NCBI GenBank assembly: GCA_004297165.1
Contig: SCUJ01000006.1
Span: 1,584,045 to 1,648,044 of the forward strand
DNA: 64,000 bases
Direction of reading: 5' to 3'
Source of the DNA: Gammaproteobacteria bacterium
GTDB taxonomy: Bacteria; Pseudomonadota; Gammaproteobacteria; Eutrophobiales; Eutrophobiaceae
Part shown: positions 20,538 through 31,980 of the stretch, piece after piece
Layout: each line of letters opens with the position of its first letter
Numbering within the stretch: the stretch's first letter is position 1
Position numbers and translations under genes: made by a program
Notes under the pieces: generated by a model
Seen by the model: the letters and a program-made list of their open reading frames with translations, nothing else
Told to the model about the DNA's origin: nothing
The model's database searches: none

Positions 20538-22265
20538 GTGGTCAAACTACGCAAAAAGAAACATCTCGCGGCGCTCCCGCCCGGTCACCAATTGTTATGG
20601 TACGAGATCAAGGAGATCCTCGGCCAGGGCGGGTTTGGCATCACCTATCTCGCGCTGGACCAGAATCTCGATCACGAGGTCGCCATCAAGGAATACATGC
20701 CTTCCGATATCGCCGTGCGGAGCGATAGCGATATGGTGGAACCCATCACCGCGAAAAATGAGGAGCGTTATCGCTGGGGCCTGCGCAAATTCATCGATGA
20801 AGCGCGGACCATCGGTCAGTTCCGGCATCCCAACATCGTCAAGGTGCGTAACGTCTTCGAGGCCAACAACACCGCCTACATGGTCATGGACTATGAACTC
20901 GGCGAGACGCTGCAAGACATACTCACACGCAGGAAAATCCTGAGCGAGGCCGACATCAAGACGGTGCTCTATCCGATCATCGACGGCATCAAGACGATCC
21001 ACGCCCATGGCTTCATTCACCGCGACATCAAACCGGCCAATATCTTCATCCGCGTCGACGGCGAACCCGTGTTGCTCGATTTCGGGTCCGCCCGTCAGGC
21101 CATGGGCGAGAGCGGCGATACGATAACCAGCATCATCTCCAAAGGTTACGCTCCCATCGAGCAATACAATGCCGAACAACAGGAACTGCAAGGTCCCTGG
21201 ACGGATATCTATGCCCTGGGCGCCACCCTCTACCGGATGATCTCAGGCATCCCGCCCTGTGACGCCATCAATCGCAGCTCGGCCATCAGCATCACCTCCC
21301 GCGACACCTATGTGACTGCGAGCGAGATCGGCGAAGGCCGTTACTCGGATATCTTGTTGCAGGCCATCGACTTCGCCCTGCAATTCCGGCAACAGGATCG
21401 CCCCCAATCCATCTCCGAATGGCAGGCCGTGTTGCTGCCCCATGCGGATGCGGGCCTGGCCCAGGACGCGGCGGCGAAACCGGCCGACAAGGCCGGCGAC
21501 ACCTTCCAGAGCTACCTGGCCAAGGCGCAACAGAACGATCCCGGCGCGCAAGCCACCCTCGCCTTCATGTACGCCAAGGGCATTGCCGTGGAAAAGGACG
21601 AGGCCGAGGCCATTCGCTGGTATCGGCTGGCCGCCGAACGGGGCCACATCAATGCCCAATACAATCTGGGGGTCATCTTCGCCAAGGGCCGGGGCGTGCC
21701 GCAGGATTACGACGAGGCGCTGCGCTGGTACCGGATGGCCGCCGAACAGGGGGACGCGACCGCGCAGCATACGGTGGCAATGATGTGTCAAAAAGGGATC
21801 GGTGCGGAAAAAAACGACGCGGAGGCCTTGCGCTGGTATCAGCAGGCCGCGGACCAGGGGCATGTCAATTCGATGTTCAAACTGGGCGAGATCCACACCA
21901 GGGGGTCGGGCGCCGCGCGCGACTATCAGTTGGCGTTCAAGTGGTATATGAAGGCCGCCGAGCTGGGTCATGTTAATGCCCAGCTCAATCTGGGCTACAT
22001 GTACGGCAAGGGACACGGCGTGGAGCGCAACGATACCGAGGCCTATCACTGGTACCGGATGGCGGCGGAGTCGGGTCACCCCATAGCGCAATACAATCTG
22101 GGCGTCATCTATTCCAAGGGCCGGGGCATCCCGCAGAACCTCAACGAGGCGATCAAGTGGTTCAAAAAGGCGGACGACCAGGGCGATGAAAACGCCAGGC
22201 GCTCCCTCGAGAAACTGCGCCTGCGCAATCCGGCGGCCGCGCTGAGCCAAAAATATGCCGGATAA
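20538..22265 (+). CDS. Serine/threonine protein kinase with C-terminal Sel1-like repeats
   Basis: ILGQGGFGITYLA, VAIKEYMP, HRDIKPANIFI, DFGSARQ; repeated AxxWYxxAAExGHxxAQxNLGxxYxxGxGV units; GTG start. Confidence 0.93.
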   Translation: MVKLRKKKHLAALPPGHQLLWYEIKEILGQGGFGITYLALDQNLDHEVAIKEYMPSDIAVRSDSDMVEPITAKNEERYRWGLRKFIDEARTIGQFRHPNIVKVRNVFEANNTAYMVMDYELGETLQDILTRRKILSEADIKTVLYPIIDGIKTIHAHGFIHRDIKPANIFIRVDGEPVLLDFGSARQAMGESGDTITSIISKGYAPIEQYNAEQQELQGPWTDIYALGATLYRMISGIPPCDAINRSSAISITSRDTYVTASEIGEGRYSDILLQAIDFALQFRQQDRPQSISEWQAVLLPHADAGLAQDAAAKPADKAGDTFQSYLAKAQQNDPGAQATLAFMYAKGIAVEKDEAEAIRWYRLAAERGHINAQYNLGVIFAKGRGVPQDYDEALRWYRMAAEQGDATAQHTVAMMCQKGIGAEKNDAEALRWYQQAADQGHVNSMFKLGEIHTRGSGAARDYQLAFKWYMKAAELGHVNAQLNLGYMYGKGHGVERNDTEAYHWYRMAAESGHPIAQYNLGVIYSKGRGIPQNLNEAIKWFKKADDQGDENARRSLEKLRLRNPAAALSQKYAG

Positions 22266-23595
22266 AGAATCCCCAGCGCTGTCGAGCACCTTCCATACCA
22301 TGTCCCAGGCGCCGGACAAACTCGGAAAATATTTCATCGTCGGCGAGATCGGTCGCGGCAGCATGGGCACGGTTTACGCCGCCAACGACCCATTCACCGA
22401 TCGTAAAGTCGCCATCAAGGTCGCGCACCAGCATTTCATCAACCGCGCCGAGGATGGCGAACGCTTCAAGAAGATGTTTTTCAACGAGGCCCACGCCGCG
22501 AGCGTGCTCAATCACCCCAATATCCTGCGCCTGTATGACGCCGACGTGGATCGCGAGATCTGCTACCTGGTGATGGAACTCGTGGAGGGGGCGAGGACCC
22601 TGGAGAAATTCTGCAAGGGGGATGCCCTGCTGCCGTTGCGGGATGTGGTCTCGATCGTCTACACCGCCGCGAAGGCCCTGGATTACGCCCACCGGCAGGG
22701 GGTGATACACCGGGACATCAAGCCCAGCAATATCCTCTATACGCGGGATAATCAGATCAAGATCTCCGACTTCAGCATCGCCATGGTAAACCGCCAGGAC
22801 GCCAAGACCACGCAATTCGACGGTTTCATCGGCTCGCCCCTGTACATGTCGCCGGAGCAGATCAACGAATGGGAAATCACCAGCGCCAGCGATCTCTTCT
22901 CGCTCGGCGTGGTCATGTACGAATTGTTGACCGGTTATAACCCGTTCAAGGCCGATACCCTCTACGGCATCGCGCAGAAGATCACCAATACCGAGCCGCC
23001 GTCCCTGAATGAACTGCGCCAGGATCTGCCGGCAGGACTCACCTACACCATGAAACGCCTGCTGAAAAAGAAACCCGACAAGCGTTACCGCTACGGGCTG
23101 GATCTCGCGGCCGATCTGGCGCTGATCTTCGAGGATCTCGACAAGGTGGAAAGCCAGGACGCCTTGCAGGAAAAATTCGGCATCCTGAAAAATGTCGGTT
23201 TCCTCAAGGGCTTCACCGACACCGAGATCTGGGAACTGGTGCGCGCCAGCATCTGGCAGAAATATCCCTCCGGCACCACCATCATCGCCGAAGGGGAGAT
23301 CGACGATGCCTTCTACATCCTGCTCTCCGGAGTGGTGAGCATAACCAAGAAAGGCCGTCACATCGGCAACCTGCAGGACGGCGATTGCTTCGGCGAAATG
23401 GGTTATCTGAACCAGACCAAACGCACGGCCACCGTGGTCTCCAAGACCGATGTCTCCCTCATCAAGGTCAATGCCGCCACCCTCGATCGCGCCGAGGAGA
23501 GCACCCAACTGCGTTTTCTCAAGGCCTTCGTCAACACGGTCATCAGCCGGCTGGACCAGACCACCTCCTCCCTTTCACAGTTGAAACAGATTTAA
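22255..23595 (+). CDS. Serine/threonine protein kinase with C-terminal cyclic-nucleotide-binding domain
   Basis: GRGSMGTVYAAND, HRDIKPSNILY, cNMP-like FYILLSGVVSITKKGRHIGNLQDGDCFGEMGYLNQTKRTATVV; overlaps the preceding kinase ORF. Confidence 0.93.
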   Translation: MPDKESPALSSTFHTMSQAPDKLGKYFIVGEIGRGSMGTVYAANDPFTDRKVAIKVAHQHFINRAEDGERFKKMFFNEAHAASVLNHPNILRLYDADVDREICYLVMELVEGARTLEKFCKGDALLPLRDVVSIVYTAAKALDYAHRQGVIHRDIKPSNILYTRDNQIKISDFSIAMVNRQDAKTTQFDGFIGSPLYMSPEQINEWEITSASDLFSLGVVMYELLTGYNPFKADTLYGIAQKITNTEPPSLNELRQDLPAGLTYTMKRLLKKKPDKRYRYGLDLAADLALIFEDLDKVESQDALQEKFGILKNVGFLKGFTDTEIWELVRASIWQKYPSGTTIIAEGEIDDAFYILLSGVVSITKKGRHIGNLQDGDCFGEMGYLNQTKRTATVVSKTDVSLIKVNAATLDRAEESTQLRFLKAFVNTVISRLDQTTSSLSQLKQI

Positions 23596-23632
23596 TTTCT
23601 GACCTTCTCTATTTCGGGGGAATGCATTAATC

Positions 23633-24628
23633 GTGAGCAAGGCAATCCCCAGGGTTTTGATCCTCGGCCAGGCCGGGCCCGCCGAGCAGATCGCCATGCT
23701 GGCCATGCAACTGGGTTGGGAAATCCTGACGGAGCTTGCGGACCTGGAAGAGATCACCACGGTGCTGGCGCTGGAACACGATATCGGGCGGATCCGCCGT
23801 TATCTCGGCAGCCTGAACGCAGGCCGGCTGAGGTATATCGGTCTGCCTGCCCTCGCCATGTCGATAACGGACCTGATGCAACCCTTGGGCGAGGAGGCCG
23901 CCGCGTTGACGCACCTGATTCATTCGCCCATGGGACTCGACATCGGCGGGATCTCGGACATGGAACGGGCGCTCTCCATAATCGCCCAGGTGCAGGCGGC
24001 CCATCATCAGCCGGTCCCCGTTGTCCCCGCAACGCCCGGTCTCGATTCGCTTTATGCAATCGTGCTGGCCGCCGGCGGCTCAACTAGGTTTGAGGGCATC
24101 AAGCAACTGGTGGAACTGGAAGGCAGGTCGCTGTTGAAGCGCGCCGTGGCAACGGCAACCGCCGTTTGCGGGGAGCGGACCTTCGTCATCCTCGGCCTCA
24201 AGGCCCAGAAATTAAAAAAAGAATTGGCGAATTTCGAGGTCACCACCGTCATCAACGATGGCTGGGAATACGGCCTGGCCACCTCGCTTCGGGCAGGCGT
24301 CGCCGCCCTGCCCAACGATGCCGCGGGCGTCCTGGTCCTCTTTTGCGACCAGCCTTTCGTCCGCGAGTCGCACCTGCGTGAGTTGATCGGGGAATGGCAG
24401 CGCCACCCGAAGAAGATAATCGCCGCGGCCTACAACGGGATCTTGGGAGTGCCGGTCCTCTTCCCCGCCAGATATTTTTCGGAGTTCGCCCTGCTCAGCG
24501 GCGACCGTGGTGCGAAGGCAATCCTGGAGCGGCATCCGGATGAGATCATCGCGGTAAACCTGCCGGAGGCCGCGCGGGACATCGATACCCAAGCCGATCT
24601 GCTGGCAGTGATATTAGGAAAGCCCTGA
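23633..24628 (+). CDS. MobA/MocA-like nucleotidyltransferase with an N-terminal XdhC-like Rossmann segment
   Basis: LYAIVLAAGGSTRFEGIKQLVELEGRSLLKRAV; N-terminal GLDIGGISDMERALSIIAQ resembles the XdhC C-terminal domain. Confidence 0.8.
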   Translation: MSKAIPRVLILGQAGPAEQIAMLAMQLGWEILTELADLEEITTVLALEHDIGRIRRYLGSLNAGRLRYIGLPALAMSITDLMQPLGEEAAALTHLIHSPMGLDIGGISDMERALSIIAQVQAAHHQPVPVVPATPGLDSLYAIVLAAGGSTRFEGIKQLVELEGRSLLKRAVATATAVCGERTFVILGLKAQKLKKELANFEVTTVINDGWEYGLATSLRAGVAALPNDAAGVLVLFCDQPFVRESHLRELIGEWQRHPKKIIAAAYNGILGVPVLFPARYFSEFALLSGDRGAKAILERHPDEIIAVNLPEAARDIDTQADLLAVILGKP

Positions 24629-24662
24629 CTTAACAACTCTCGCCTGACCCTCGCCGCTGTTC

Positions 24663-24746
24663 CCCTCTCCCCTCGCGGGAGAGGGTCGGGGAGAGGGGGC
24701 GAAGAAATCCACCCTCTCCCCGACCCTCCCCCGTCAAGGGGGAGGG
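24663..24746. repeat. Intergenic palindromic repeat (CCCTCTCCC/GGGAGAGGG and CCCTCCCCC-gtcaa-GGGGGAGGG)
   Basis: Inverted repeats read directly; related copy at 47950-48018. Confidence 0.75.
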
Positions 24747-24764
24747 CAAAACACACATATCCTT

Positions 24765-25220
24765 TCAGGCCGCGTCGTCCCCGCCGCCGCTCTGCATCAT
24801 CTGCCGCAACAGCGTGGCATAGGAACGGCAGACATCCGTGGTCGTGAAGATCCCCGCCAGCCTGCCATGGCGGGTGATGAGTACTACATCCGCCTGGCGT
24901 TCCGCCATGGCCATGAGGACGTGATCCAGGCGTTCGTTGAGATCTACGACATAGGGATCGGTCCGGTATATATCCCTGACCTTGTGTTTGCCTTCCGGAT
25001 CCTCGCCCTTAACGTGGGAAATGGTGCCGACCAGCGCGCCGGAGCGCATCACCGGCAGATGCGAGATCCCATGTTCCTTCATGGCGGCAAACGCCGAACT
25101 CGCAGGGGCGTCCGCGTCGATCGAATACGGGAACGGCGTCATGACCGCCTTGATAGCGGGGATATGTTTCATGGATTCAGCGCTTTGGGGATGGACACGG
25201 GAACCGTCACTTGCGGTCAC
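24765..25220 (-). CDS. CBS domain protein
   Basis: IPAIKAVMTPFPYSIDADAPASSAFAAMKEHGISHLPVMRSGALVGTIS and second CBS-like repeat. Confidence 0.88.
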   Translation of the reverse strand: MTASDGSRVHPQSAESMKHIPAIKAVMTPFPYSIDADAPASSAFAAMKEHGISHLPVMRSGALVGTISHVKGEDPEGKHKVRDIYRTDPYVVDLNERLDHVLMAMAERQADVVLITRHGRLAGIFTTTDVCRSYATLLRQMMQSGGGDDAA

Positions 25221-25899
25221 GCCTATCTTCGAGTTCGCTCAGACGTTTGTTGAACTGGCGCAGTGTATCAAAGATCTCGGTCAACGCAGCGGACAATCGA
25301 AGATTTCGCATGACCCCGCCATCCTGATAGGTCACGACCTCGCCCTTGATCTTCAGCCGCTCCAGCATCTCATACACCTCGGAGACCCCCATCCGCAGGT
25401 AGCGGGAGATCTCCTCGCTGGACCGCGGCGCACCGAGATAGCTGCGCACTTTATCCTCGACCGGCTCGATCCTGCGCATGATGTAGCGTTCCACTTCCGC
25501 CGCACCGTTGCCCGCGAACCCGGTAAATTTCAGGCCGAAGGCAAACTGGTTGCCGCCGATGCCGGTAAGATAAAAGATCCGGCAGCGCGCCACGACCTCG
25601 CCGGGCTCCAGTCCGACCTGGAGTTTGAAGCGGACGCGGACCAGCGGTCCCCGTCCCGGTTTGATGAATTTGCCGCTCGGGTGAATGATCCCCGCGGTCT
25701 GGCGATCGCAACGGATCTGCAAGCCGTCGATGGAGAGGTCGTGAATCATGACGTCCACCATCTCTTCGTTGGCCTTCACCAGCGTGGCTGGCTCATCCAG
25801 GGCCAGCCGGGGATATTTTCGCTGCGCCTCGTAAACCTCGGGGTTGCCGCCCTTGACCGCGGCTGTTTTTTTGCCGGGTTTGCGCACCTTGTCCGTCAT
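25207..25899 (-). CDS. PilZ domain protein
   Basis: Start taken at MTDKVRKPGKK inside the longer ORF; RKYPRLALDEPATLVKANEEMVDVMIHDLSIDGLQIRCD matches PilZ. Confidence 0.8.
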   Translation of the reverse strand: MTDKVRKPGKKTAAVKGGNPEVYEAQRKYPRLALDEPATLVKANEEMVDVMIHDLSIDGLQIRCDRQTAGIIHPSGKFIKPGRGPLVRVRFKLQVGLEPGEVVARCRIFYLTGIGGNQFAFGLKFTGFAGNGAAEVERYIMRRIEPVEDKVRSYLGAPRSSEEISRYLRMGVSEVYEMLERLKIKGEVVTYQDGGVMRNLRLSAALTEIFDTLRQFNKRLSELEDRRDRK

Positions 25900-25934
25900 C
25901 GTACGCCTGATCGCATCGTTACACCTGTTCTCAT

Positions 25935-26759
<825 letters not shown>

Positions 26760-27902
26760 TCAGCTCGTCATCCGGTCGAAAAATTTCTTTACCCCGTCGA
26801 GCCAGGAAGTGGCCCGCGGACTGTGTTTGTTGGCATCATCCTGCATGCTCTTGTCGAATTCCAGCAGCAGATCCTTCTGCTTGCGGGTGAGATTGACCGG
26901 CGTTTCCACCACCACGCGGCAGAATAAATCGCCTTTGGTGGAGGTGCGCACGGAACCGACCCCCTTGCCGCGCAGGCGGAACATCTTGCCGCTCTGGGTC
27001 TCGGGCGGGATTTTCAACTTCACCTTTCCGCCCAGGGTCGGGATCTCCATCTCGCCGCCGAGAGACGCCGTAACGAAGCTGATCGGGACATCGCAATGGA
27101 GATGTGTCCCTTCCCGCTCGAAGATGGGGTGGTCGTTCACCACGATATGGACGAACAGGTCTCCCGGCGGGCCGCCATGCTCGCCCGCCTCGCCTTCTCC
27201 GGTGAGGCGGATCCGGTCGCCTGTGTCCACCCCGGCCGGGATCTTCACCGAGATGGTCTTGGTGTCGCGGACGCGGCCGGCGCCCCGGCAGGTCAGACAC
27301 GGTTCCTTGACGACCTTGCCTGATCCCCGGCACTGCGGGCAGGTCTGCTGCACCGAGAAGAAGCCCTGGGTCATCCTGACCTGACCGAGCCCGTTGCAGG
27401 TCTGGCAGACCACGGGCGAGGTGCCGCGTTTCGCGCCCGAACCGTCGCAGGCGGTACAGGGGATGTGTTTCGGCACCCTGATCTTGATGTTGGCGCCGGC
27501 CACCGCATCTTCCAGGCTGAGATCCAGGTCATAGCGCAGATCCGCCCCGCGATAGACCCGTTCGCCCCCGCTACCGCGCGCGGCGCCGCCGAAGATGTCG
27601 CCGAAGACGCTGTCGAAGATGTCGCCGAACCCGCCGCCGGCATAGCGGCCGGCGCGCGGCCCCGCGCCCATGCTGGGATCGACACCGGCATGGCCAAACT
27701 GATCGTAGGCGCTGCGCTTCTTGGCGTCGGACAGGATGTCGTAGGCCTCCTTCGCCTCCTTGAACTGCTCTTCGGATTCCTTGTTATCGGGATTCCGGTC
27801 CGGATGGAATTTCATCGCGAGCCGGCGATAGGCCTTCTTGATCTCGGCCTCGGTGGCGTTCCGTTCGACGCCCAGAATTTCGTAATAGTCCCGCTTTGAC
27901 AT
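26760..27902 (-). CDS. dnaJ: Chaperone DnaJ
   Basis: Start at [37 protein letters not shown]; four CxxCxGxG zinc repeats. Confidence 0.98.
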   Translation of the reverse strand: MSKRDYYEILGVERNATEAEIKKAYRRLAMKFHPDRNPDNKESEEQFKEAKEAYDILSDAKKRSAYDQFGHAGVDPSMGAGPRAGRYAGGGFGDIFDSVFGDIFGGAARGSGGERVYRGADLRYDLDLSLEDAVAGANIKIRVPKHIPCTACDGSGAKRGTSPVVCQTCNGLGQVRMTQGFFSVQQTCPQCRGSGKVVKEPCLTCRGAGRVRDTKTISVKIPAGVDTGDRIRLTGEGEAGEHGGPPGDLFVHIVVNDHPIFEREGTHLHCDVPISFVTASLGGEMEIPTLGGKVKLKIPPETQSGKMFRLRGKGVGSVRTSTKGDLFCRVVVETPVNLTRKQKDLLLEFDKSMQDDANKHSPRATSWLDGVKKFFDRMTS

Positions 27903-28054
27903 TTGTTGTTGGCAATCCCCGAATTTCGATCCCCATGACCTGTATGCGCAACGGCCCCTGGGGTTAGCAGGAGCCGTTTTCACTTACAGCATAATTGCCA
28001 TCTTGACGATGGACAAGCGCTCAGCGCCGCAAAGACAGGCGCTGGCCCTCCGGG

Positions 28055-30001
28055 CTAGTTCTTTTTGTCTTCGTCGACTTCCTCGAACTCGGCATCCACC
28101 ACATTCTCGTTGCCTCCGCCTGCCTGCTGCCCCGGCTCACCCGCGCCAGCGGACGCGCCGGACGGCTGGCCTTGCGCCTGTCCCGCTTCCTTGTAGACCC
28201 GCTCCGCGAGCTTGCCCGCGATCTCGGTCAGCTTGGTCGTGGCCTCCTCGATGCGCTCCTTGTCGTCGCCCTTGATGGCCGTTTCGACCTTCTCTATCGC
28301 GGCGTTGATATCCGCCTTCTCCTTGTCGCTTACCTTGTCGCCAAGATCCGTCATGGACTTGCGCGTGGCATGCACCATGTTTTCCGCCGTATTGCGCGCG
28401 TCAATCAGCGCCCGTTGGCGGCGATCCTCCTCGGCATGGGCCTCGGCGTCGCGGATCATGCGGTTCACCTCATCCTCCGAAAGTCCGCTGGAGGCCTTGA
28501 TGATGATGGACTGCTGCTTGCCGGTCGCCTTGTCCTTCGCCGAGACATTGAGAATGCCGTTGGCGTCGATGTTGAAGCTGACCTCGATCTGCGGCACGCC
28601 GCGGGGCGCCGGGGTGATGTCGGTCAGATCGAACCGGCCGAGCGATTTGTTACCCGCGGCCATCTCGCGTTCGCCCTGCAGGACATGCACGGTGACCGCC
28701 GTCTGACTGTCCTCGGCCGTGGAGAAGGTCTGATTCGCCTTGGTCGGGATGGTGGTGTTCTTTTCTATCAGCTTGGTCATGACGCCGCCCAGGGTCTCGA
28801 TGCCGAGCGACAGCGGGGTCACGTCCAGCAGGAGCACGTCCTTGACGTCGCCGCCCAGCACGCCGGCCTGGATCGCCGCCCCGGCGGCAACCGCCTCGTC
28901 GGGGTTCACATCCTTGCGCGCCTCCTTGCCGAAGATCTCCTTCACCGTCTCCTGCACCTTGGGCATGCGGGTCTGCCCGCCCACCAGAATGACCTCATTG
29001 ATATCGCCAGGGGACACGCCGGCGTCCTTCAAGGCCATCTTGCACGGATTGATGGTGCGCTTGATCAGTTCCTCGACCAGGGATTCCAGGGTGGCGCGGG
29101 TCAACTTCAGGTTGAGATGTTTCGGGCCGCTGGCGTCCGCGGTGATGTATGGCAGATTGATATCGGTCTGCTTGGACTCGGACAGCTCACACTTGGCCTT
29201 TTCCGCCGCTTCCTTCAGCCGTTGCAGGGCCAGCGGGTCATTGTGTAAATCAATCCCCGACTGCTTTTTAAACTCCGAGCAGAGCCATTCGATGATCCGC
29301 ATATCGAAGTCTTCGCCGCCCAGGAAGGTGTCGCCGTTGGTGGAGAGCACCTCGAACTGATGCTCGCCGTCCACCTCGGCGATCTCGATGATCGAGATGT
29401 CGAAGGTGCCGCCGCCGAGGTCATAGACCGCCAGCTTGATATCGCCATGCTTCTTGTCCATGCCATAGGCAAGCGCCGCCGCGGTGGGTTCGTTGATGAT
29501 GCGCTTCACCTCCAGTCCGGCGATGCGGCCGGCGTCCTTGGTCGCCTGGCGCTGGGAGTCGTTGAAATAGGCCGGGACGGTGATGACCGCCTCCCTGACC
29601 TCCTCGCCCAGATAATCTTCCGCGGTCTTCTTCATCTTCATCAGCACGCGGGCAGAGATCTCGGGCGGGGCCATTTTCTTGCCTTTCACATCGACCCACG
29701 CATCCCCGTTGTCCGCCTGGCAGATCTTGTAGGGCACCATGTTGATGTCCTTCTGCACGATATCGTCCTTGAAGCGGCGCCCGATCAGGCGCTTGATCGC
29801 GAACAGGGTATTCTTGGGATTGGTGACGGCCTGGCGCTTGGCGGATTGTCCAACCAGGACTTCTTCATCGTCCGTATAGGCGACGATGGAAGGCGTAGTG
29901 CGGGCGCCCTCGCTGTTCTCGATGATCCTGACCGAACCGCCTTCCAGGATGGCGACGCAGGAGTTGGTCGTGCCGAGATCGATGCCGATAATCTTTGCCA
30001 T
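28055..30001 (-). CDS. dnaK: Chaperone DnaK (Hsp70)
   Basis: [64 protein letters not shown]. Confidence 0.99.
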   Translation of the reverse strand: MAKIIGIDLGTTNSCVAILEGGSVRIIENSEGARTTPSIVAYTDDEEVLVGQSAKRQAVTNPKNTLFAIKRLIGRRFKDDIVQKDINMVPYKICQADNGDAWVDVKGKKMAPPEISARVLMKMKKTAEDYLGEEVREAVITVPAYFNDSQRQATKDAGRIAGLEVKRIINEPTAAALAYGMDKKHGDIKLAVYDLGGGTFDISIIEIAEVDGEHQFEVLSTNGDTFLGGEDFDMRIIEWLCSEFKKQSGIDLHNDPLALQRLKEAAEKAKCELSESKQTDINLPYITADASGPKHLNLKLTRATLESLVEELIKRTINPCKMALKDAGVSPGDINEVILVGGQTRMPKVQETVKEIFGKEARKDVNPDEAVAAGAAIQAGVLGGDVKDVLLLDVTPLSLGIETLGGVMTKLIEKNTTIPTKANQTFSTAEDSQTAVTVHVLQGEREMAAGNKSLGRFDLTDITPAPRGVPQIEVSFNIDANGILNVSAKDKATGKQQSIIIKASSGLSEDEVNRMIRDAEAHAEEDRRQRALIDARNTAENMVHATRKSMTDLGDKVSDKEKADINAAIEKVETAIKGDDKERIEEATTKLTEIAGKLAERVYKEAGQAQGQPSGASAGAGEPGQQAGGGNENVVDAEFEEVDEDKKN

Positions 30002-30105
30002 GTGTTATCTCCAGAATACCTTTGCTGTATGAAAAAATCGTTATGGATCCGAAAGCTGTCTCATATATTGGGTCTGGGCAAGGGAATTCAAGCCCCGCCC
30101 CCGGG

Positions 30106-30723
30106 TCAGCGCGCCACGACCACCATGGCGGGCCGCACCAGGCGGCCGTTCAGCTCGTAGCCCTTCTGCATAACCAGTGTAATTACCCCGGATTCGACCC
30201 CCTCCGCGGGTTGCGTGGTCACCGCCTCGTGCCGCTCGGGATTGAATTTCTCGGCCTGGGGATCCATCGCCACAATACCGAATTTCTGGAGCGTGTCCGT
30301 GAATTTTTGCAAGGTGAGCGTCATCCCTTCCCGCAGGCCCTGAATATCCGTCTGGTCCGGGCCTACCGAGAGCCCGAGCTCCAAGCTGTCCACCACCGGC
30401 AACAGGTCCCGGACGAATTTTTCCAGCGCGAATTTATGGGCGTTTTCCACATCCCGCAGGGTGCGCTTGCGCAGGTTATCCATCTCCGCCTGGGCGCGCA
30501 GGGCCTTGTCGCGCTGTTCCTCGACCTGCCGGCGCATGGCCTCCACGGCTGTCCGCAAGCGCTCCAACTCATCCTCCTGCGTGAGCGGCGTGGCCTCCGC
30601 GCCGGTGGCGGCATCCGCTCCTTCCGCAGGTAGTTCCGCCGCCGCATTGATTCCGGACAGGGCCGCAACCTCGCGCTCGATTATCTGATGGTCATCCGCT
30701 GGTGTGTTTTGTTCCGCGCTCAT
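30106..30723 (-). CDS. grpE: Nucleotide exchange factor GrpE
   Basis: RAQAEMDNLRKRTLRDVENAHKFALEKFVRDLLPVVDSLE; C-terminal GYELNGRLVRPAMVVVA. Confidence 0.98.
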   Translation of the reverse strand: MSAEQNTPADDHQIIEREVAALSGINAAAELPAEGADAATGAEATPLTQEDELERLRTAVEAMRRQVEEQRDKALRAQAEMDNLRKRTLRDVENAHKFALEKFVRDLLPVVDSLELGLSVGPDQTDIQGLREGMTLTLQKFTDTLQKFGIVAMDPQAEKFNPERHEAVTTQPAEGVESGVITLVMQKGYELNGRLVRPAMVVVAR

Positions 30724-30795
30724 GATGTTCCTCGTAGTGATAAAACAAAGCTACCCCTTGCATCCTCGCTGCAATCGTTTAGGGTCTTATGGGGA

Positions 30796-31857
30796 CTAGC
30801 TGGAAGAATTCAAGGCCATCCCGAGCATCTTCGCCGTGATGTCGACGACCGGGATGACCCGTTCATAGTTCATCCGGGTGGGGCCAAGCACCCCGAGCAC
30901 CCCGAGTATCTGGCCATCCACTTCATAGGGCGAAGTGACGACGCTGCAATCGCCCAGGACCTCGTAACCGGATTCCTCGCCGATGAAGATCTGCACCCCC
31001 TCTGCATTGATGGCCTGTTCCAGCAGGTGGAGGATATCGCGCTTCTGGTTGAAGCTGTCGAAGAGTTTTTTCAGTTTCTCCAGATTGGACAACTCGGCGA
31101 CGTTCATCAGATTGGTGTGCCCGGACAGCAGATAATCACCCCGGGGCATCTGCGGATCCTGGGCGAAGGCCTTCTGGGCCATCTCGATGGCGAATTGCAT
31201 GCTCGAGTTGACGTCCTCACGCATCTTGTGCAATTCCGCTAGGATCTCCTGGCGCACCCGCTGCAAATCCTTACCTGAATACATGGCATTAAGATAATTG
31301 GCGGCCTGTTGCAGCTCCGCCGCCGTATAGGTGCGGTTGGTATGAATGATGCGATTCTGAATCTCCTCATCGTTCACAACCAGGATCACCAGGACCCGGT
31401 TATCGGACAGCGACAGGAATTCAACCTGCCGCAGGGACCGGGGATTGGTGCGCGGCAGCATCACGATGCCGGCGAGGCTCGTAATCTCGGACAGCATCTC
31501 CGAGGTCTTCTCCAGCAGCAGGTGAACGTCCTTCCCTTTTTCGAGTTCCCTGGCGATGCGGGCGGCATGCTTGTCGTCCAGCTTGTCCACGCGCAGGAGG
31601 GTATCGACGAACAGGCGGTAGCCCCTGGCCGTGGGTATGCGGCCGGCGGAGGTATGGGGCGCCATCAGGAGGCCCAGGTCCTCCAGATCCGCCATGACAT
31701 TGCGGATGGTGGCCGGGCTCAGGTCGCTGCCGATATCGCGGGCCAGCGTCCGGGAGCCGACCGGCTGACCGTCCATGATGAAATGTTCCACCAGGCTCTT
31801 GAACAGAAACAGGCTGCGTTCCGAAAGCGTCGAGGGATCAGTGGTTAAGGTCTTCAA
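30796..31857 (-). CDS. hrcA: Heat-inducible transcription repressor HrcA
   Basis: LVEHFIMDGQPVGSRTLARDIGSDLSPATIRNVMADLEDLGLLMAPHTSAGRIPTARGYRLFVD. Confidence 0.98.
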   Translation of the reverse strand: MKTLTTDPSTLSERSLFLFKSLVEHFIMDGQPVGSRTLARDIGSDLSPATIRNVMADLEDLGLLMAPHTSAGRIPTARGYRLFVDTLLRVDKLDDKHAARIARELEKGKDVHLLLEKTSEMLSEITSLAGIVMLPRTNPRSLRQVEFLSLSDNRVLVILVVNDEEIQNRIIHTNRTYTAAELQQAANYLNAMYSGKDLQRVRQEILAELHKMREDVNSSMQFAIEMAQKAFAQDPQMPRGDYLLSGHTNLMNVAELSNLEKLKKLFDSFNQKRDILHLLEQAINAEGVQIFIGEESGYEVLGDCSVVTSPYEVDGQILGVLGVLGPTRMNYERVIPVVDITAKMLGMALNSSS

Positions 31858-31893
31858 CTTGCACCGGCTGGATGACTGGTTTACGAGGCGAAT

Positions 31894-31920
31894 CTAGCAC
31901 TCTATCTGTATGAGTGCAAA
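31894..31920. promoter_or_regulatory. CIRCE operator (HrcA binding site)
   Basis: CTAGCACTC-N9-GAGTGCAAA upstream of hrcA; close to the TTAGCACTC-N9-GAGTGCTAA consensus. Confidence 0.9.
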
Positions 31921-31980
31921 AGAATATTGGCGGTTCGCCCGCGCCATGATAAGTTGCGCGCAAAGTCTTTAGAATCAGAC

